Source: JAPLJC01 sp963697965 (GTDB lineage: Bacteria; Desulfobacterota; Desulfobaccia; Desulfobaccales; 0-14-0-80-60-11). Taken from it: 64,000 nt of DNA. The DNA is taken from contig OY969108.1 in assembly GCA_963697965.1 (NCBI GenBank), positions 248,001-312,000 of the forward strand. The letters are read 5' to 3'. The translations under genes and the position numbers were made by a program. This document shows, in pieces, positions 34,115 to 43,022 of the stretch. The notes below the pieces were generated by a model. That model worked only from the letters and a program-made list of their open reading frames with translations. It had not been told where the DNA came from and made no database searches. The first letter of the stretch is position 1. Each line of letters starts with the position of its first letter.

Positions 34115-35765
34115 ATGGCCAAAGCTAAGAGCACGGTTCCAAAACCGGAAGAAATCCTACCCGGGATAAGCTATAAGACCCCCGCCAAGGGCTGGATGGA
34201 CGTCAAGCCGGAATTCAAGCCGGGAACCTATTGCAATCCCGCCAACCCCAAGTGGGCGGAATGGATCGAATATCCGTTCCGGCGCAACTGGTCGGTAACC
34301 GAGGAGGACTGGCACCTGCCCGCCGATTGGAAGGAGATCATCCTCCAGGGCATGGAAGACCGCCTCAACCGGTTCCGTTCCCTGAAGCTCTTCTTCGACA
34401 TTTGCGTTCGCTGCGGCGCCTGCGCCGACAAGTGCCACTTCTTCCTGGGCACCGGGGACCCCAAGAATATGCCGGTGCTCCGGGCCGAGCTGATGCGCTC
34501 TGTTTACAAGCGCTATTTCAAACCGGCGGGCAAAATCCTGGGGGAGCTGGTGGGGGCCCGGGACCTCACGGAAGAGGTGATCAAGGAGTGGTTCTACTAT
34601 CTCTACCAGTGCACCGAATGCCGGCGCTGCTCCCTGTTTTGCCCCTACGGGATCGACATGGCCGAAATGACCATCCTGGGCCGGGAACTGTTGAGCCTCC
34701 ATCGGGGTAAACATCGAGTGGACCATGGCCTCGGTGGCCCAGTGCTATGACAAAGGCAGCCACATCGGCGCCACCCCCCAGGCGATGAAGGACATGATCG
34801 ACTTCTTCGCCGAGGAAAATGAGAGGGTCACCGGAATCGCCACCCCGATCACTTACAATCGTAAGGGTGCTGAGATCCTCTTCGTGGCGCCCTCGGGGGA
34901 CTACTTCGCCGACCCGGGCACCTACACCTTCATGGGGTACATGCTGCTCTTCACTTACCTGGGCCTGGATTGGACCCTGAGCACCTATGCGGGTGAAGGC
35001 GGCAACTTCGGCTTCTTCATGTCCCACGAAATGGGCAAGCGCCTCAACGCCAAGATCTACCACGAAGCCAAGCGCCTGGGGGTGAAATATATCATCGGCG
35101 GCGAATGCGGCCACATGTGGCGCATCGTCAACCAGTATATGGACACCATGAACGGGCCGGCGGATTTCCTGGAGGTGCCCAAATCGCCCATCACCGGCAC
35201 GGTGTTCAAAAACGCCGCCAGCACCAAGATGATTCACATCTCGGAGTTCACCGCCGACCTGATCCGGCATAACAAGTTGCAGTTTGACACCCAGCGCAAC
35301 GCCCATATCAAGCTGACTTTTCACGACTCCTGCAACACCAGCCGGGGCATGGGGATCTTCGAGGAACCCCGCTACATTATCAGGAATGTCCTGCCCGAAG
35401 GGCATTTCTTCGAGATGCCCCCCAACACCATCCGGGAGAAGACCTTTTGCTGCGGCAGCGGCAGCGGCTTCAACGCCGACGAATATCTGGAGACCAGGCT
35501 GCGGGGCGGGCTGCCCCGGGCCAACGCCGTCCGCTACGTGGCCGATAAATACGGAGTGAACCATCTGGGCTGCATCTGCGCCATCGACCGGGCGGTGTTT
35601 CCCGCCCTGATGAATTACTGGGTCCCGGAGATGGAGGTCACCGGCATCAGCGAAATGGTGGGCAACGCCCTGGTATTTCCCGAAGAGATAGAGCGCACCA
35701 CCGACCTGCGGGATCGAGACCTGGTAGGCGTTGGTTCGCCTGAGGAAGGGGAGGAAGCGGACTAG
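34115..35765 (+). CDS. dsrK: DsrK, HdrD-like Fe-S catalytic subunit (frame shifts near 34699)
   Basis: The cytoplasmic subunit of DsrMKJOP is thought to act on the DsrC trisulfide. The N-terminal frame (34115-34750) has CVRCGACADKCHFF near 101 and CTECRRCSLFCPYG near 167, two 4Fe-4S sites. The C-terminal frame (to 35765) carries the CCG-type region FHDSCNTSRGMG, TFCCGSGSG and HLGCICAIDRAVF for a noncubane cluster. The frames join if one C is dropped from the CC at 34699-34700, giving GRELLSLIGVNIEWTMASV. The total of about 549 residues is normal for DsrK. The split may be a true lesion, but an assembly error is more likely in an essential gene. Confidence 0.88.
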
Positions 35766-35767
35766 CC

Positions 35768-36250
35768 ATGGCAGATAAATACCAAAACGAATTCGGTGGC
35801 TTTGCCGAAAAGCCCAAGGTTCCCAAGAAGTTTTATGACCTCAAATACATCCTCTTGGGCCTGGTCATCTTCTTCGGTCTGGTTTTCTCTCCCATCTTGC
35901 CCAACCTGGGGAAGATCGTGGCGGCGCCGTCACCCAACCTGGACACCCCGGCCATCCTCAAGCTGGCGAAGAAGGACCGGCAGTGCGTCATGCCCACCCC
36001 CTACATGCGGACCTACCATATGCAGCTGCTGATCGATTGGCGGGAAGCGGCGATCCGCCATGGCAACCGGGAATTCATCTCGCCTACGGGCAAGAAGTTC
36101 GTCGCCAACCTTTCCGACACCTGCATGGGATGTCACTCCAATAAAAGCAAATTTTGCGATCAATGCCACAACTTTGCCGCGGTAACCCCCAACTGCTGGG
36201 GTTGCCATCTGGATAAGGAGCAGAAGGTGGCGAAGGGGGGGGCGAAGTGA
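35768..36250 (+). CDS. dsrJ: DsrJ, periplasmic triheme cytochrome c
   Basis: The 160-residue protein has an N-terminal membrane anchor (LKYILLGLVIFFGLVF, about 25-40) and three heme c motifs: CMGCH (119-123), CDQCH (130-134) and CWGCH (143-147). Cys73 in RQCVMPTPYMRTYHM is a good candidate for the unusual His/Cys heme ligand reported for DsrJ. It starts 3 nt after dsrK and overlaps dsrO by 4 nt. It takes part in electron transfer on the periplasmic side of DsrMKJOP. Confidence 0.94.
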   Translation: MADKYQNEFGGFAEKPKVPKKFYDLKYILLGLVIFFGLVFSPILPNLGKIVAAPSPNLDTPAILKLAKKDRQCVMPTPYMRTYHMQLLIDWREAAIRHGNREFISPTGKKFVANLSDTCMGCHSNKSKFCDQCHNFAAVTPNCWGCHLDKEQKVAKGGAK

Positions 36251-37062
36251 TGGGTATGGACAGAAGGGATTTTATCAAGCTGGCCGGTCTCTCCACCTTA
36301 CTGGGGCTGGGGTCCAATTCCGCCTTGGAACTGCTGCGGCCCGGTCAGGCAGCCGCCGCCCTGGAGGGGGAGGCGAAACCCCTGACCGCCAAGAGATGGG
36401 CCATGGTAGTCAACATGCGCCAGTTGGATGGAGAGACTGCCCAGAAATGCATTGCGGCCTGCAACCGGGTCCACAACGTCCCAGATTTCGGCAATCCCAT
36501 CGCTCCGGCCATGAAACTCAGCGCCGCGGATAAGGCCCGCTGGGAGATCAAGTGGATCTGGACCGCTCCTTATGAGAACACCTTTCCCGGGGACACCCAG
36601 GAGTATGTGGACGAAAAGGTCAAGGACCTCAAGTTCCTGTTGCTTTGCAACCATTGCGACAATCCCCCCTGCGTGCGGGTCTGCCCCACCAAGGCCACCT
36701 TCCGCCAGGAGGACGGCATCGTCATGATGGATATGCACCGCTGCATCGGCTGCCGCTTCTGCATGGCCGCCTGTCCCTTCGGCGCCCGGAGCTTCAACTG
36801 GAAAGACCCTCGGCCTTACATCAAGGAAGTTAATCCCGATTACCCCACCCGGGAAATCGGGGTGGTGGAAAAGTGCCTCTTCTGCTCCGAACGGCTGGCG
36901 ATCGGGCTGATGCCCGCCTGCGTGGTAGCTTCCCAGGGGGCCCTGGCCTTCGGCGATCTCAGGGATCCCAAGTCCAAGGTGCGGGAACTGCTGGACGCCA
37001 ATTTTACCATCCGGCGCAAGCCCTTCCTCGGCACTAACCCTCAGGTTTACTATATCGTGTGA
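36247..37062 (+). CDS. dsrO: DsrO, Tat-exported iron-sulfur subunit of DsrMKJOP
   Basis: The 271-residue protein has a twin-arginine signal at the start (DRRDFIKLAGLSTLLGLG), so it is exported folded to the periplasm. It carries four ferredoxin-type Cys groups: CIAACNRVHNVP, CNHCDNPPCVRVCPTKA, CIGCRFCMAACPFGA and CLFCSERLAIGLMPACV, as in NrfC/HybA-type electron carriers. It pairs with DsrP and DsrJ. It overlaps dsrJ by 4 nt and ends 7 nt before dsrP. Length and motif order are normal. Confidence 0.94.
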   Translation: MMGMDRRDFIKLAGLSTLLGLGSNSALELLRPGQAAAALEGEAKPLTAKRWAMVVNMRQLDGETAQKCIAACNRVHNVPDFGNPIAPAMKLSAADKARWEIKWIWTAPYENTFPGDTQEYVDEKVKDLKFLLLCNHCDNPPCVRVCPTKATFRQEDGIVMMDMHRCIGCRFCMAACPFGARSFNWKDPRPYIKEVNPDYPTREIGVVEKCLFCSERLAIGLMPACVVASQGALAFGDLRDPKSKVRELLDANFTIRRKPFLGTNPQVYYIV

Positions 37063-37069
37063 GGTAGCC

Positions 37070-38227
37070 ATGCTGGAAAATGCCTTTACCGGAACCAAGC
37101 GATATTATGGATTGATAGCCATTTTGTCGGGCCTCTTCGCTCTGGGATTCCTCTTCTATCTAAAACAGCTCTCCACCGGGTTGGGGATCACCGGCATGGG
37201 CCGGGACGTCTCCTGGGGCCTTTACATCGCCCAATTTACCTACCTGGTCGGAGTGGCGGCCTCCGCGGTCATGGTGGTTCTCCCTTACTACCTACATGAC
37301 TACAAGGCCTTCGGCCGGGTCACCATCCTGGGGGAATTCCTGGCGGTGGCTGCGGTAACCATGTGCGTCACCTTCGTGCTGGTGGACATGGGGCGGCCGG
37401 ACCGGGTGCTCAACGTCTTCAAGTACCCCACTCCCGGTTCGGTCATGTTTTGGGATATCCTCGTCTTGAACGGCTATCTCCTGCTCAATATCCTCATCGG
37501 CTGGAACGTGCTCGAATGCGAACGCCATGACGTGCCGCCTCCCCACTGGGTCAAGACCCTCATCTATATATCCATTCCCTGGGCGGTCAGCATCCACACG
37601 GTAACCGCCTTTCTTTACGCAGGCCTGCCTGGCCGGAGCTACTGGCTCACCGCGCTCATGGCCCCCCGCTTCCTGGCCTCGGCCTTTGCCGCGGGCCCTT
37701 CCCTGCTGGTGCTTCTCTGCCTGCTGGTGCGTAAATACACCAAATTCGACCCGGGGCGGGAGCAGATCCAAAGCCTGGCGAAAATCATCACCTACGCCAC
37801 CCTGATCAACGTCTTTTTCTTTTTCTGCGAAATTTTCACGGTGTTTTACAGCCAGATCCCGGAAGAAATGATCCACTTCAAGTACCTGTTTTGGGGGGTG
37901 GACGGTTTCGGCCGGCTGGTGCCCCTCATGTGGTTCTCCATCGTCGGCATGACGCTCGCCGGCCTGCTCCTGGTCAATCCGAATAATCGCCGTAATGAAA
38001 ACACCCTGGCGGCCCTGTGCGGCCTGGTGATCATCACCACCTGGATCGACAAAGGACTGGGGTTGATGACCGGCGGCTTCGTGCCCAATCCCCTGGATAA
38101 GATCACCGAATACTGGCCCACCCTGCCCGAGGCCCTGATCGCCCTGGGGGTTTGGGCCCTGGGTTTCCTGGTTCTCACCCTCCTCTACAAGGTGGCGGTT
38201 TCCATTAAGGAGGAGGTGCGGGCCTAG
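37070..38227 (+). CDS. dsrP: DsrP, NrfD-like membrane subunit of DsrMKJOP
   Basis: The 385-residue polytopic protein has about ten hydrophobic helices, starting LIAILSGLFALGFLFYL, and belongs to the NrfD/PsrC family that exchanges electrons with menaquinone. Typical marks are GRDVSWGLYIAQFTYLVGVAASA near 44 and the VLVDMGRPDRVLNVFKYPTPGS segment near 103. It ends the dsrMKJOP set and is followed by a 210-nt gap before the ferredoxin gene. The gap holds two small hairpins (AGGTG/CACCT near 38356 and AACGTCG/CGACGTT at 38377-38400) without a T run. Confidence 0.94.
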   Translation: MLENAFTGTKRYYGLIAILSGLFALGFLFYLKQLSTGLGITGMGRDVSWGLYIAQFTYLVGVAASAVMVVLPYYLHDYKAFGRVTILGEFLAVAAVTMCVTFVLVDMGRPDRVLNVFKYPTPGSVMFWDILVLNGYLLLNILIGWNVLECERHDVPPPHWVKTLIYISIPWAVSIHTVTAFLYAGLPGRSYWLTALMAPRFLASAFAAGPSLLVLLCLLVRKYTKFDPGREQIQSLAKIITYATLINVFFFFCEIFTVFYSQIPEEMIHFKYLFWGVDGFGRLVPLMWFSIVGMTLAGLLLVNPNNRRNENTLAALCGLVIITTWIDKGLGLMTGGFVPNPLDKITEYWPTLPEALIALGVWALGFLVLTLLYKVAVSIKEEVRA

Positions 38228-38437
38228 GCGGGACGGGCTCACCTGGCGCCCGCTTTCATAAATCCCTTAACGTGCTTATTGACGACAGCGAGCCAGTGAT
38301 TATTTTTATCTTTATGTAAGCGCGCTGGCTGAGGAATCACCCAATTTCGCAAGTGAGGTGTCCGCACCTTACCAAAAACGTCGCCTTTCGGATCGACGTT
38401 TGATATCCGCAAAGAATCCTAAAGGGAGGTAAGTTTA

Positions 38438-38626
38438 ATGGCCTGGCAGGTGGAAGTCGATCACGAAAAGTGCACCGGGGACGAAGAGTGTGTCAATGTT
38501 TGTCCGGTGGGCGTCTTTGAAATGCAGGAAGGCAAGGCAGTTCCCGTCAATGAAGAGGAATGCCTGGGCTGCGAGAGTTGCGTCGAGGTCTGCCCTTCCA
38601 GCGCAATTACCGTAACCGAATTGTAA
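38438..38626 (+). CDS. small 2x[4Fe-4S] ferredoxin
   Basis: The 62-residue ferredoxin reads VEVDHEKCTGDEECVNVCPVGVFEM, then NEEECLGCESCVEVCPSSAITV. The second site is a standard CxxCxxCxxxCP motif. In the first, the spacing between the first two Cys is wider (CTGDEEC), as seen in several Desulfobacterota ferredoxins. A strong ribosome site (AAAGGAGG, 8 nt before the ATG) and a strong terminator frame it, so it is probably a highly expressed single gene. Its place after dsrP suggests a role in the same electron network, which is inference. Confidence 0.93.
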   Translation: MAWQVEVDHEKCTGDEECVNVCPVGVFEMQEGKAVPVNEEECLGCESCVEVCPSSAITVTEL

Positions 38627-38647
38627 ATTTCGGTTCATCCTTCGCTA

Positions 38648-38681
38648 AAAACGCCGGCCTGCAAACCAGGCCGGCGTTTTT
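38648..38681 (+). terminator. strong rho-independent terminator after the ferredoxin gene
   Basis: ACGCCGGCCTG (38651-38661) and CAGGCCGGCGT (38667-38677) form a perfect 11-bp GC-rich stem with a 5-nt loop, followed by TTTTTG. The arms are flanked by AAAA on the left, so it may also end the convergent universal stress protein transcript. Confidence 0.9.
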
Positions 38682-38704
38682 GCTATTGTCTGCCGCCCTC
38701 TCTT

Positions 38705-39172
38705 CTAAGCCTTGAAGGGATTAACCAGGTGGACCGGCGCCCGGGAGGTGGCCAGCACCTTTTTGGCCACGCTGCCGAAATCGCTGCTCCTCTGGTCCAG
38801 GTCACCATGGCCGCGGCCATGGGTGGTGAGCACCACCAGGTCCGCCTTTTCTTTCTTGACGGACTTGAGGATCTCGCCGGCCGCCTCACCCCGCACCAGG
38901 CGCATCTCGATCTTGGGGCAGGCCTTCAACTCCGTTTCGCAGACTTGCTCCAGTTGTTTTTTGGCGTGTTTCAATTCCCAATCCTGAAAAAGCTTCACGT
39001 GCTCCGGGCTGGGATAGTTGCCATATGCGGGAAAAAGGGCCATTAAATCGACCCCCACATAGAGGAGGATGACCTTGGCTTGATACTTTTCCGCCAGCGA
39101 TTCCACGTGCTTGGCGGCTTTGATCGAATTTTTGGAAAGATCGGTAGGCCAGAGAATGGTACGCACTTCCAT
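38705..39172 (-). CDS. universal stress protein (UspA family)
   Basis: The 155-residue cytoplasmic protein has the UspA fold: TILWPTDLSKNSIKAAKHVESLA at the start, VILLYVGVD, VRGEAAGEILKSVKKEKADLVVLTTHGRG, and a late SSDFGSVAKKVLATSRAPVHLV. The G-x2-G-x9-G(S/T) ATP-binding loop is degenerate (GRGHGDLDQRSSDFGS), so nucleotide binding is possible but not sure. It is convergent with the ferredoxin gene, and AGGAGG lies before its ATG on the minus strand. Confidence 0.92.
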   Translation of the reverse strand: MEVRTILWPTDLSKNSIKAAKHVESLAEKYQAKVILLYVGVDLMALFPAYGNYPSPEHVKLFQDWELKHAKKQLEQVCETELKACPKIEMRLVRGEAAGEILKSVKKEKADLVVLTTHGRGHGDLDQRSSDFGSVAKKVLATSRAPVHLVNPFKA

Positions 39173-39428
39173 AAAAAAACCTCCTGTCCGCGAGGTAGAT
39201 GTTAAGGCGAATCACAAGCTGGAGGCCTGCGCCGCTGGTTCAATGAGCAATGAAAACGTTACCGGCAAGCTAAAAATATGGCCGCCGGGCCGGATGTCAA
39301 GGCCCCTCTGACGGTCTGGCAAGGTCTGCCGCCGGGGGTCTTTCAATATTTTGGGGACGGAGTAACTTTTTGGCATCCTGCCATTCTATTTTGATTACTT
39401 CAAGGCATTTCGTATCCGCATTTCTTAC

Positions 39429-40148
39429 TCACCACTTTTCGCCACTGGCTATCTTTCTTAAAACGGCGGGGTCGGTAATAGTTATCCTGCCCTTCTCCAC
39501 TTCGATGACCCCTTGACTCTTCATTCGGGACAGAGTTCTGGACAAGGTTTCGCCAATCGTGCCCAGATAGGCAGCCAGATGGGTCTTGGTGGTGGGTAAT
39601 TCGAAGGCCTGCCCTTTCTCAATCGTGCCGTGACTTTCCTGGCAGCGCTCCAAAAGGTAGTGGGCCAGGCGGGCCGAAACTTCTTTTAAGGAAAGATCTT
39701 CCAGTTGCCGGGTCAAGTGGAGCATCAAGCGGCTCAAGGTGGCCAACATATTCCGGGCCAGCGTGGGTGAGGCCGCCAGATGCCGCAAGAATTGGGCCTT
39801 GGGGAAAAAGAGGGTTTGACAATCCTCCAGGGCCATGGCGGTGGCTGGGTAGGAGGCGTCGCTGAAGACCGCGGCCTCGGCGAAGGTCTCTCCGGGCCCC
39901 ACCAGCCTGATGATATATTCCTTGCCATCCGGAGAGCTCTTCACCAGTTTGACAGAGCCGCGGCTGAGGAGGTAGAACCCCTGGGCCTCCCGGCCCTCCT
40001 GGAAGATGGTGGCCTGGCGGGGGAAGGCCTTGCTCACCGCCAGGTGCGCCAGGGTCTCCAGGTCCGCATCCGGCACTCCGGAGAAGAGATAGACGTCTTT
40101 AAGGAATTTCTTTTTTTGCCCGGTTGCCCCTGGGCCCGTATCCGTCAC
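39429..40148 (-). CDS. Crp/Fnr-family transcription regulator
   Basis: The 239-residue protein has an N-terminal cyclic-nucleotide-binding-like beta roll (LFSGVPDADLETLAHLA, FQEGREAQGFYLLSRGSVKL, GPGETFAEAAVF) and a C-terminal winged helix whose recognition part is TKTHLAAYLGTIGETLSRTLSRMKSQGVI. No N-terminal Cys cluster of the Fnr type is seen, so it is not a classic oxygen sensor; heme or redox sensing as in HcpR/CooA-type members is possible. It is divergent from livK. Its target genes are unknown; the dsr promoter site at 32483-32502 is one candidate. Confidence 0.92.
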   Translation of the reverse strand: MTDTGPGATGQKKKFLKDVYLFSGVPDADLETLAHLAVSKAFPRQATIFQEGREAQGFYLLSRGSVKLVKSSPDGKEYIIRLVGPGETFAEAAVFSDASYPATAMALEDCQTLFFPKAQFLRHLAASPTLARNMLATLSRLMLHLTRQLEDLSLKEVSARLAHYLLERCQESHGTIEKGQAFELPTTKTHLAAYLGTIGETLSRTLSRMKSQGVIEVEKGRITITDPAVLRKIASGEKW

Positions 40149-40473
40149 TGCACCCTCCTCTCGCCCCCTCAGAGGTTATCTAAACCTTGCCTGATTATTC
40201 TAAATAAATCAAGCTGCTGGCCGTCGGGGCCGGCCGGCCGCGGATTACTGTTGACGCCTTGAGGCTCCCTTGGTAGATTTGAGACCTCTGTAAAAAACAT
40301 CTGGAATTGCCGCCCTCAGCTTGAGGTGGCGCCAGGACCCCTGCTCTCTCCAACCTCAGGGGCCGCACGAAAATTGGGGATAAATTTCAGGTTTTTACAG
40401 AGGGTTCGCTTTTTCTTTGTTCCGGGGTGCCGGAGCCCCGGAAAACCGCCACCCCCACGAACAGGAGGGCATC
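40149..40473. other. divergent promoter region between the Crp/Fnr gene and livK, with an inverted repeat
   Basis: No gene is seen. An imperfect palindrome TGATTATTCTAAATAAATCA (40192-40211) lies 44 nt before the regulator start and could be an autoregulatory site. Further on, GAGACCTCTGTAAAAA (40281-40296) and TTTTTACAGAGG (40392-40403) are inverted repeats about 95 nt apart, and their left end is related to the middle arm of the element at 22534. A good AGGAGGG site precedes livK. Confidence 0.5.
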
Positions 40474-41622
40474 ATGAGCCGCTATTCATGGCCGTTAATT
40501 ATTATCCTTGGCCTGGTGCTCTGCCTGGCCGCCGGCTGCGGCCGCGGCCCGGACAACGAAATCCGCCTGGGGGTCAATGCTGAACTCACCGGCAGCAAAC
40601 CCACGGTGGGCGATGGCTGCAAAAAGGCGATGGAACTCCTGGTCGAGCAGGTCAACCAGCAGGGGGGCCTTACGGTGGGAGACAAAAAATACCCCATCCG
40701 GCTGTTCGTGGAAGACAACGAAGACAAGGCCGAGACGTCCGCGGCCGTAGCCCAGAAGCTCATCAGCGAGGACAATGTCCTGGCCATCATCGGGCCCAAC
40801 ACCTCGGGCAACGCCATCCCCGCGGCCAGCATCTGCGAACAAGCGGGAGTGGTCATGATCAGCCCCTGGTCCACCAACCCCAAGACCACCGAAGGCAAGA
40901 AGTTCATCTTCCGGGCCTGCTTCATTGACGATTTTCAGGGCCAGGTGATGGCCAAGTTCGCCCGGGAGACCCTCAAGGCCCAAACCGCCGCAGTGCTCTA
41001 CGATGTGGCTTCGGAATACAACAAGGGCATTGCCGAATTCTTCAAGAAGGATTTTGAGGCCGCAGGCGGCAAGGTGGTGGCCTTCGAATCCTACACCAAG
41101 GACGACAAGGATTTCTCCTCCCAGCTCACCCTCATCAAGGCTGCCAATCCCGGGGTCCTGTTCCTGCCCAACTATTACAATGAAGTCCCCTTGCAGGTGC
41201 AGCAGGCCCGGCGCCTGGGGATCACCTGCCCCTTCATCGGCTCCGACTCCTGGGGCAGCCAGGAAATCCTGGCTCTGTGCGGACGGGATTTGGACGACTC
41301 CTGCTTCAGCACCCATTATGCCCCGGATATTGCTACGGAAACCGCCCAGAAATTCATCCGGGCCTATGAAGCCAAATACGGCAAAAAACCCGATGACGTG
41401 TCCGCCCTCACCTACGACGCCGGGGGCTTGCTGTTGACCGCCATCACCAAGGCGGGGGTCCTGGATCGCCAGAAGGTGCGGGACGCACTGGCCAGTGTGC
41501 AGCGATACGAAGGGGTAACCGGCATCATGCAATTCCATGGCACCGGCGACCCCATCAAGAGCGCCATAATCATCCACGTGAAGGATGGCAAGTTCAATTA
41601 TTTTTCCACCGTGCAGCCATAA
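40474..41622 (+). CDS. livK: branched-chain amino acid ABC transporter, substrate-binding lipoprotein
   Basis: From ATG 40474 (AGGAGGG upstream) the 382-residue protein starts with a lipoprotein signal ending LVLCLAAGC, so it is anchored outside the inner membrane. The periplasmic-binding fold type I follows: EIRLGVNAELTGSKPTVGDGCKKAMELLVEQVN, NVLAIIGPNTSGNAIPAASICEQAGVVMISPWSTNP, and SEYNKGIAEFFKKDFEAAGGKVVAFESY. It feeds livHMGF downstream. Leucine/isoleucine/valine is the family default, but other amino acids or short amides are possible. The stop is followed at once by a TTTTCGG heptamer repeat. Confidence 0.92.
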   Translation: MSRYSWPLIIILGLVLCLAAGCGRGPDNEIRLGVNAELTGSKPTVGDGCKKAMELLVEQVNQQGGLTVGDKKYPIRLFVEDNEDKAETSAAVAQKLISEDNVLAIIGPNTSGNAIPAASICEQAGVVMISPWSTNPKTTEGKKFIFRACFIDDFQGQVMAKFARETLKAQTAAVLYDVASEYNKGIAEFFKKDFEAAGGKVVAFESYTKDDKDFSSQLTLIKAANPGVLFLPNYYNEVPLQVQQARRLGITCPFIGSDSWGSQEILALCGRDLDDSCFSTHYAPDIATETAQKFIRAYEAKYGKKPDDVSALTYDAGGLLLTAITKAGVLDRQKVRDALASVQRYEGVTGIMQFHGTGDPIKSAIIIHVKDGKFNYFSTVQP

Positions 41623-41649
41623 AGGCAGTTTTCGGTTTTCGGTTTTCGG
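41622..41649 (+). repeat. TTTTCGG heptamer repeat directly after livK
   Basis: AAGGCAGTTTTCGG is followed by two more TTTTCGG units, starting at the last base of the livK stop codon. The same string occurs at 49797-49832, 2 nt after another stop codon. A palindromic CCTCCCCCTCGCC/GGGGGGAGGAGG stretch follows near 41765-41800. Confidence 0.7.
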
Positions 41650-41884
41650 CAACCGCCGGGGGTCTCAGGAGGTCACAGGGACTTCGCCGGGGCTCTAGCC
41701 AGCAAAGATTCAATGGTCTCTTTTATAAATTCGATAACTAATCATAAATATGCTGAACCGGCTACTCCTCCCCCTCGCCCTAGAGGGGGGAGGAGGCTTG
41801 TGGAAACCTGCCTCTCCCACAAAATCAGGGCGTTTCTCAAACTCTCTCCTTGGCCATAAACCCGGGCCCGGTAATTAAAGACCC

Positions 41885-42796
41885 ATGTTGACCATCCTGG
41901 CGCAAAATGTCCTGAATGCCCTGCAACTGGGGAGCGTTTACGCCCTCATCGCCCTGGGCTATACCATGGTCTACGGCATTCTCACTATGATCAACTTCGC
42001 CCACGGCGATATCTTCATGGTGAGCAGCTATCTCAGCCTGGCCGGAGCCACCCTGCTGCTGGGCCTGCCCCTGCGCCTGCCCCCCTTTCTGGTGTTCACC
42101 GGGGCACTGGCCTTCAGTATGACCCTCACCGCGCTCCTGGGGGTGACCATCGAACGCCTGGCCTACCGGCCATTGCGCCAGGCGCCCCGGGTCTCCGCGG
42201 TGATCACCGCCCTGGGGGTGGGCCTGTTCCTGGAAAATTTCACCCTGGGACTGTTGGGGCCGGCGCCCCGGCACTTTCCCTCGTTGATTACCAATACCCC
42301 CTGGCAGGTGGCCGGCCTCACCATTACGCCGCTGCAAGTGCTCATCATCCTGTTGGCCGCGGCCCTGATGATCCTTCTGGACCTCCTGGTGCGCCGTACC
42401 CTGCTGGGCATGGCCATGCGAGCCATCTCCTACCACCGCCCCATCGTGCCCCTCATGGGGGTGTCGGTTGACCGGGTCATCTCCCTCACCTTCGCCATCG
42501 GCTCGGCCATTGCCGCGGCCGGCGGCCTGATGTTCGCCCTGGCCTACCCGGTGCTGGACCCCTATATGGGCATCCGCATCGGCTGGTGGGCCTTCATCGC
42601 CGCGGTGGTGGGCGGCATCGGCAATATCCGGGGCGCCATGCTGGGAGGCTTTATCCTGGGCGCGGTGGAAGTCTTCACCCCGCTGCTGCTGCCGTCTTCC
42701 ACCTACCGGGACTTTGTGGCCTTCTCGCTGCTACTCCTCCTCCTGGTCTTCAAACCCACCGGCCTCCTGGGCCGCCCGGTGTTTGAAAGGGTGTAA
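41885..42796 (+). CDS. livH: branched-chain amino acid ABC transporter permease
   Basis: The 303-residue membrane protein has about eight helices and the LivH marks LQLGSVYALIALGYTMVYGILTMINFAHGD at the N-terminus and RAISYHRPIVPLMGVSVDRVISLTFAIGSAIAAAGG near 180. It forms the inner-membrane channel with LivM. No other gene lies between livK and livH, but a 262-nt gap with repeats does. Length and order are normal. Confidence 0.94.
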   Translation: MLTILAQNVLNALQLGSVYALIALGYTMVYGILTMINFAHGDIFMVSSYLSLAGATLLLGLPLRLPPFLVFTGALAFSMTLTALLGVTIERLAYRPLRQAPRVSAVITALGVGLFLENFTLGLLGPAPRHFPSLITNTPWQVAGLTITPLQVLIILLAAALMILLDLLVRRTLLGMAMRAISYHRPIVPLMGVSVDRVISLTFAIGSAIAAAGGLMFALAYPVLDPYMGIRIGWWAFIAAVVGGIGNIRGAMLGGFILGAVEVFTPLLLPSSTYRDFVAFSLLLLLLVFKPTGLLGRPVFERV

Positions 42797-42799
42797 AAG

Positions 42800-43017
42800 C
42801 AGTAGCCAGTAGTCAGTAGCCAGTTAGCATTTAGTTTTTTTTTGAGCATTGGCGTTAATGCCAACCACTTTAAGTGATTTATCAAAGAACATTAAACAGG
42901 AATTGGGCAGGCTATGCCCGCCGAATTTAGGCGGCCACAGGCCGCCCTAAATAAGTTAGGAGAGGAGGTTTCAAACAGACTGATACTGTCAACTGACTAC
43001 TGGCTACTGACTACTGT
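42800..43017. repeat. inverted arms of CAGTAGY heptamers between livH and livM
   Basis: The left arm (42800-42825) is built from CAGTAGC/CAGTAGT units and the right arm (42991-43017) is the complement. About 165 nt lie between them without a gene, including a GGCGGCCACAGGCCGCC palindrome near 42931. The same heptamers occur at 18042-18075, before the helicase ATG. Very similar layout is seen at 22502-22702. Confidence 0.7.
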
Positions 43018-43022
43018 TAATA

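Noticed and set aside
40192..40211. Classic Fnr or Crp box upstream of the Crp/Fnr gene
   Set aside because: The palindrome is 20 bp with a 10-bp centre and mismatches, unlike the spacing of Fnr or Crp sites; it is listed only as a possible site.
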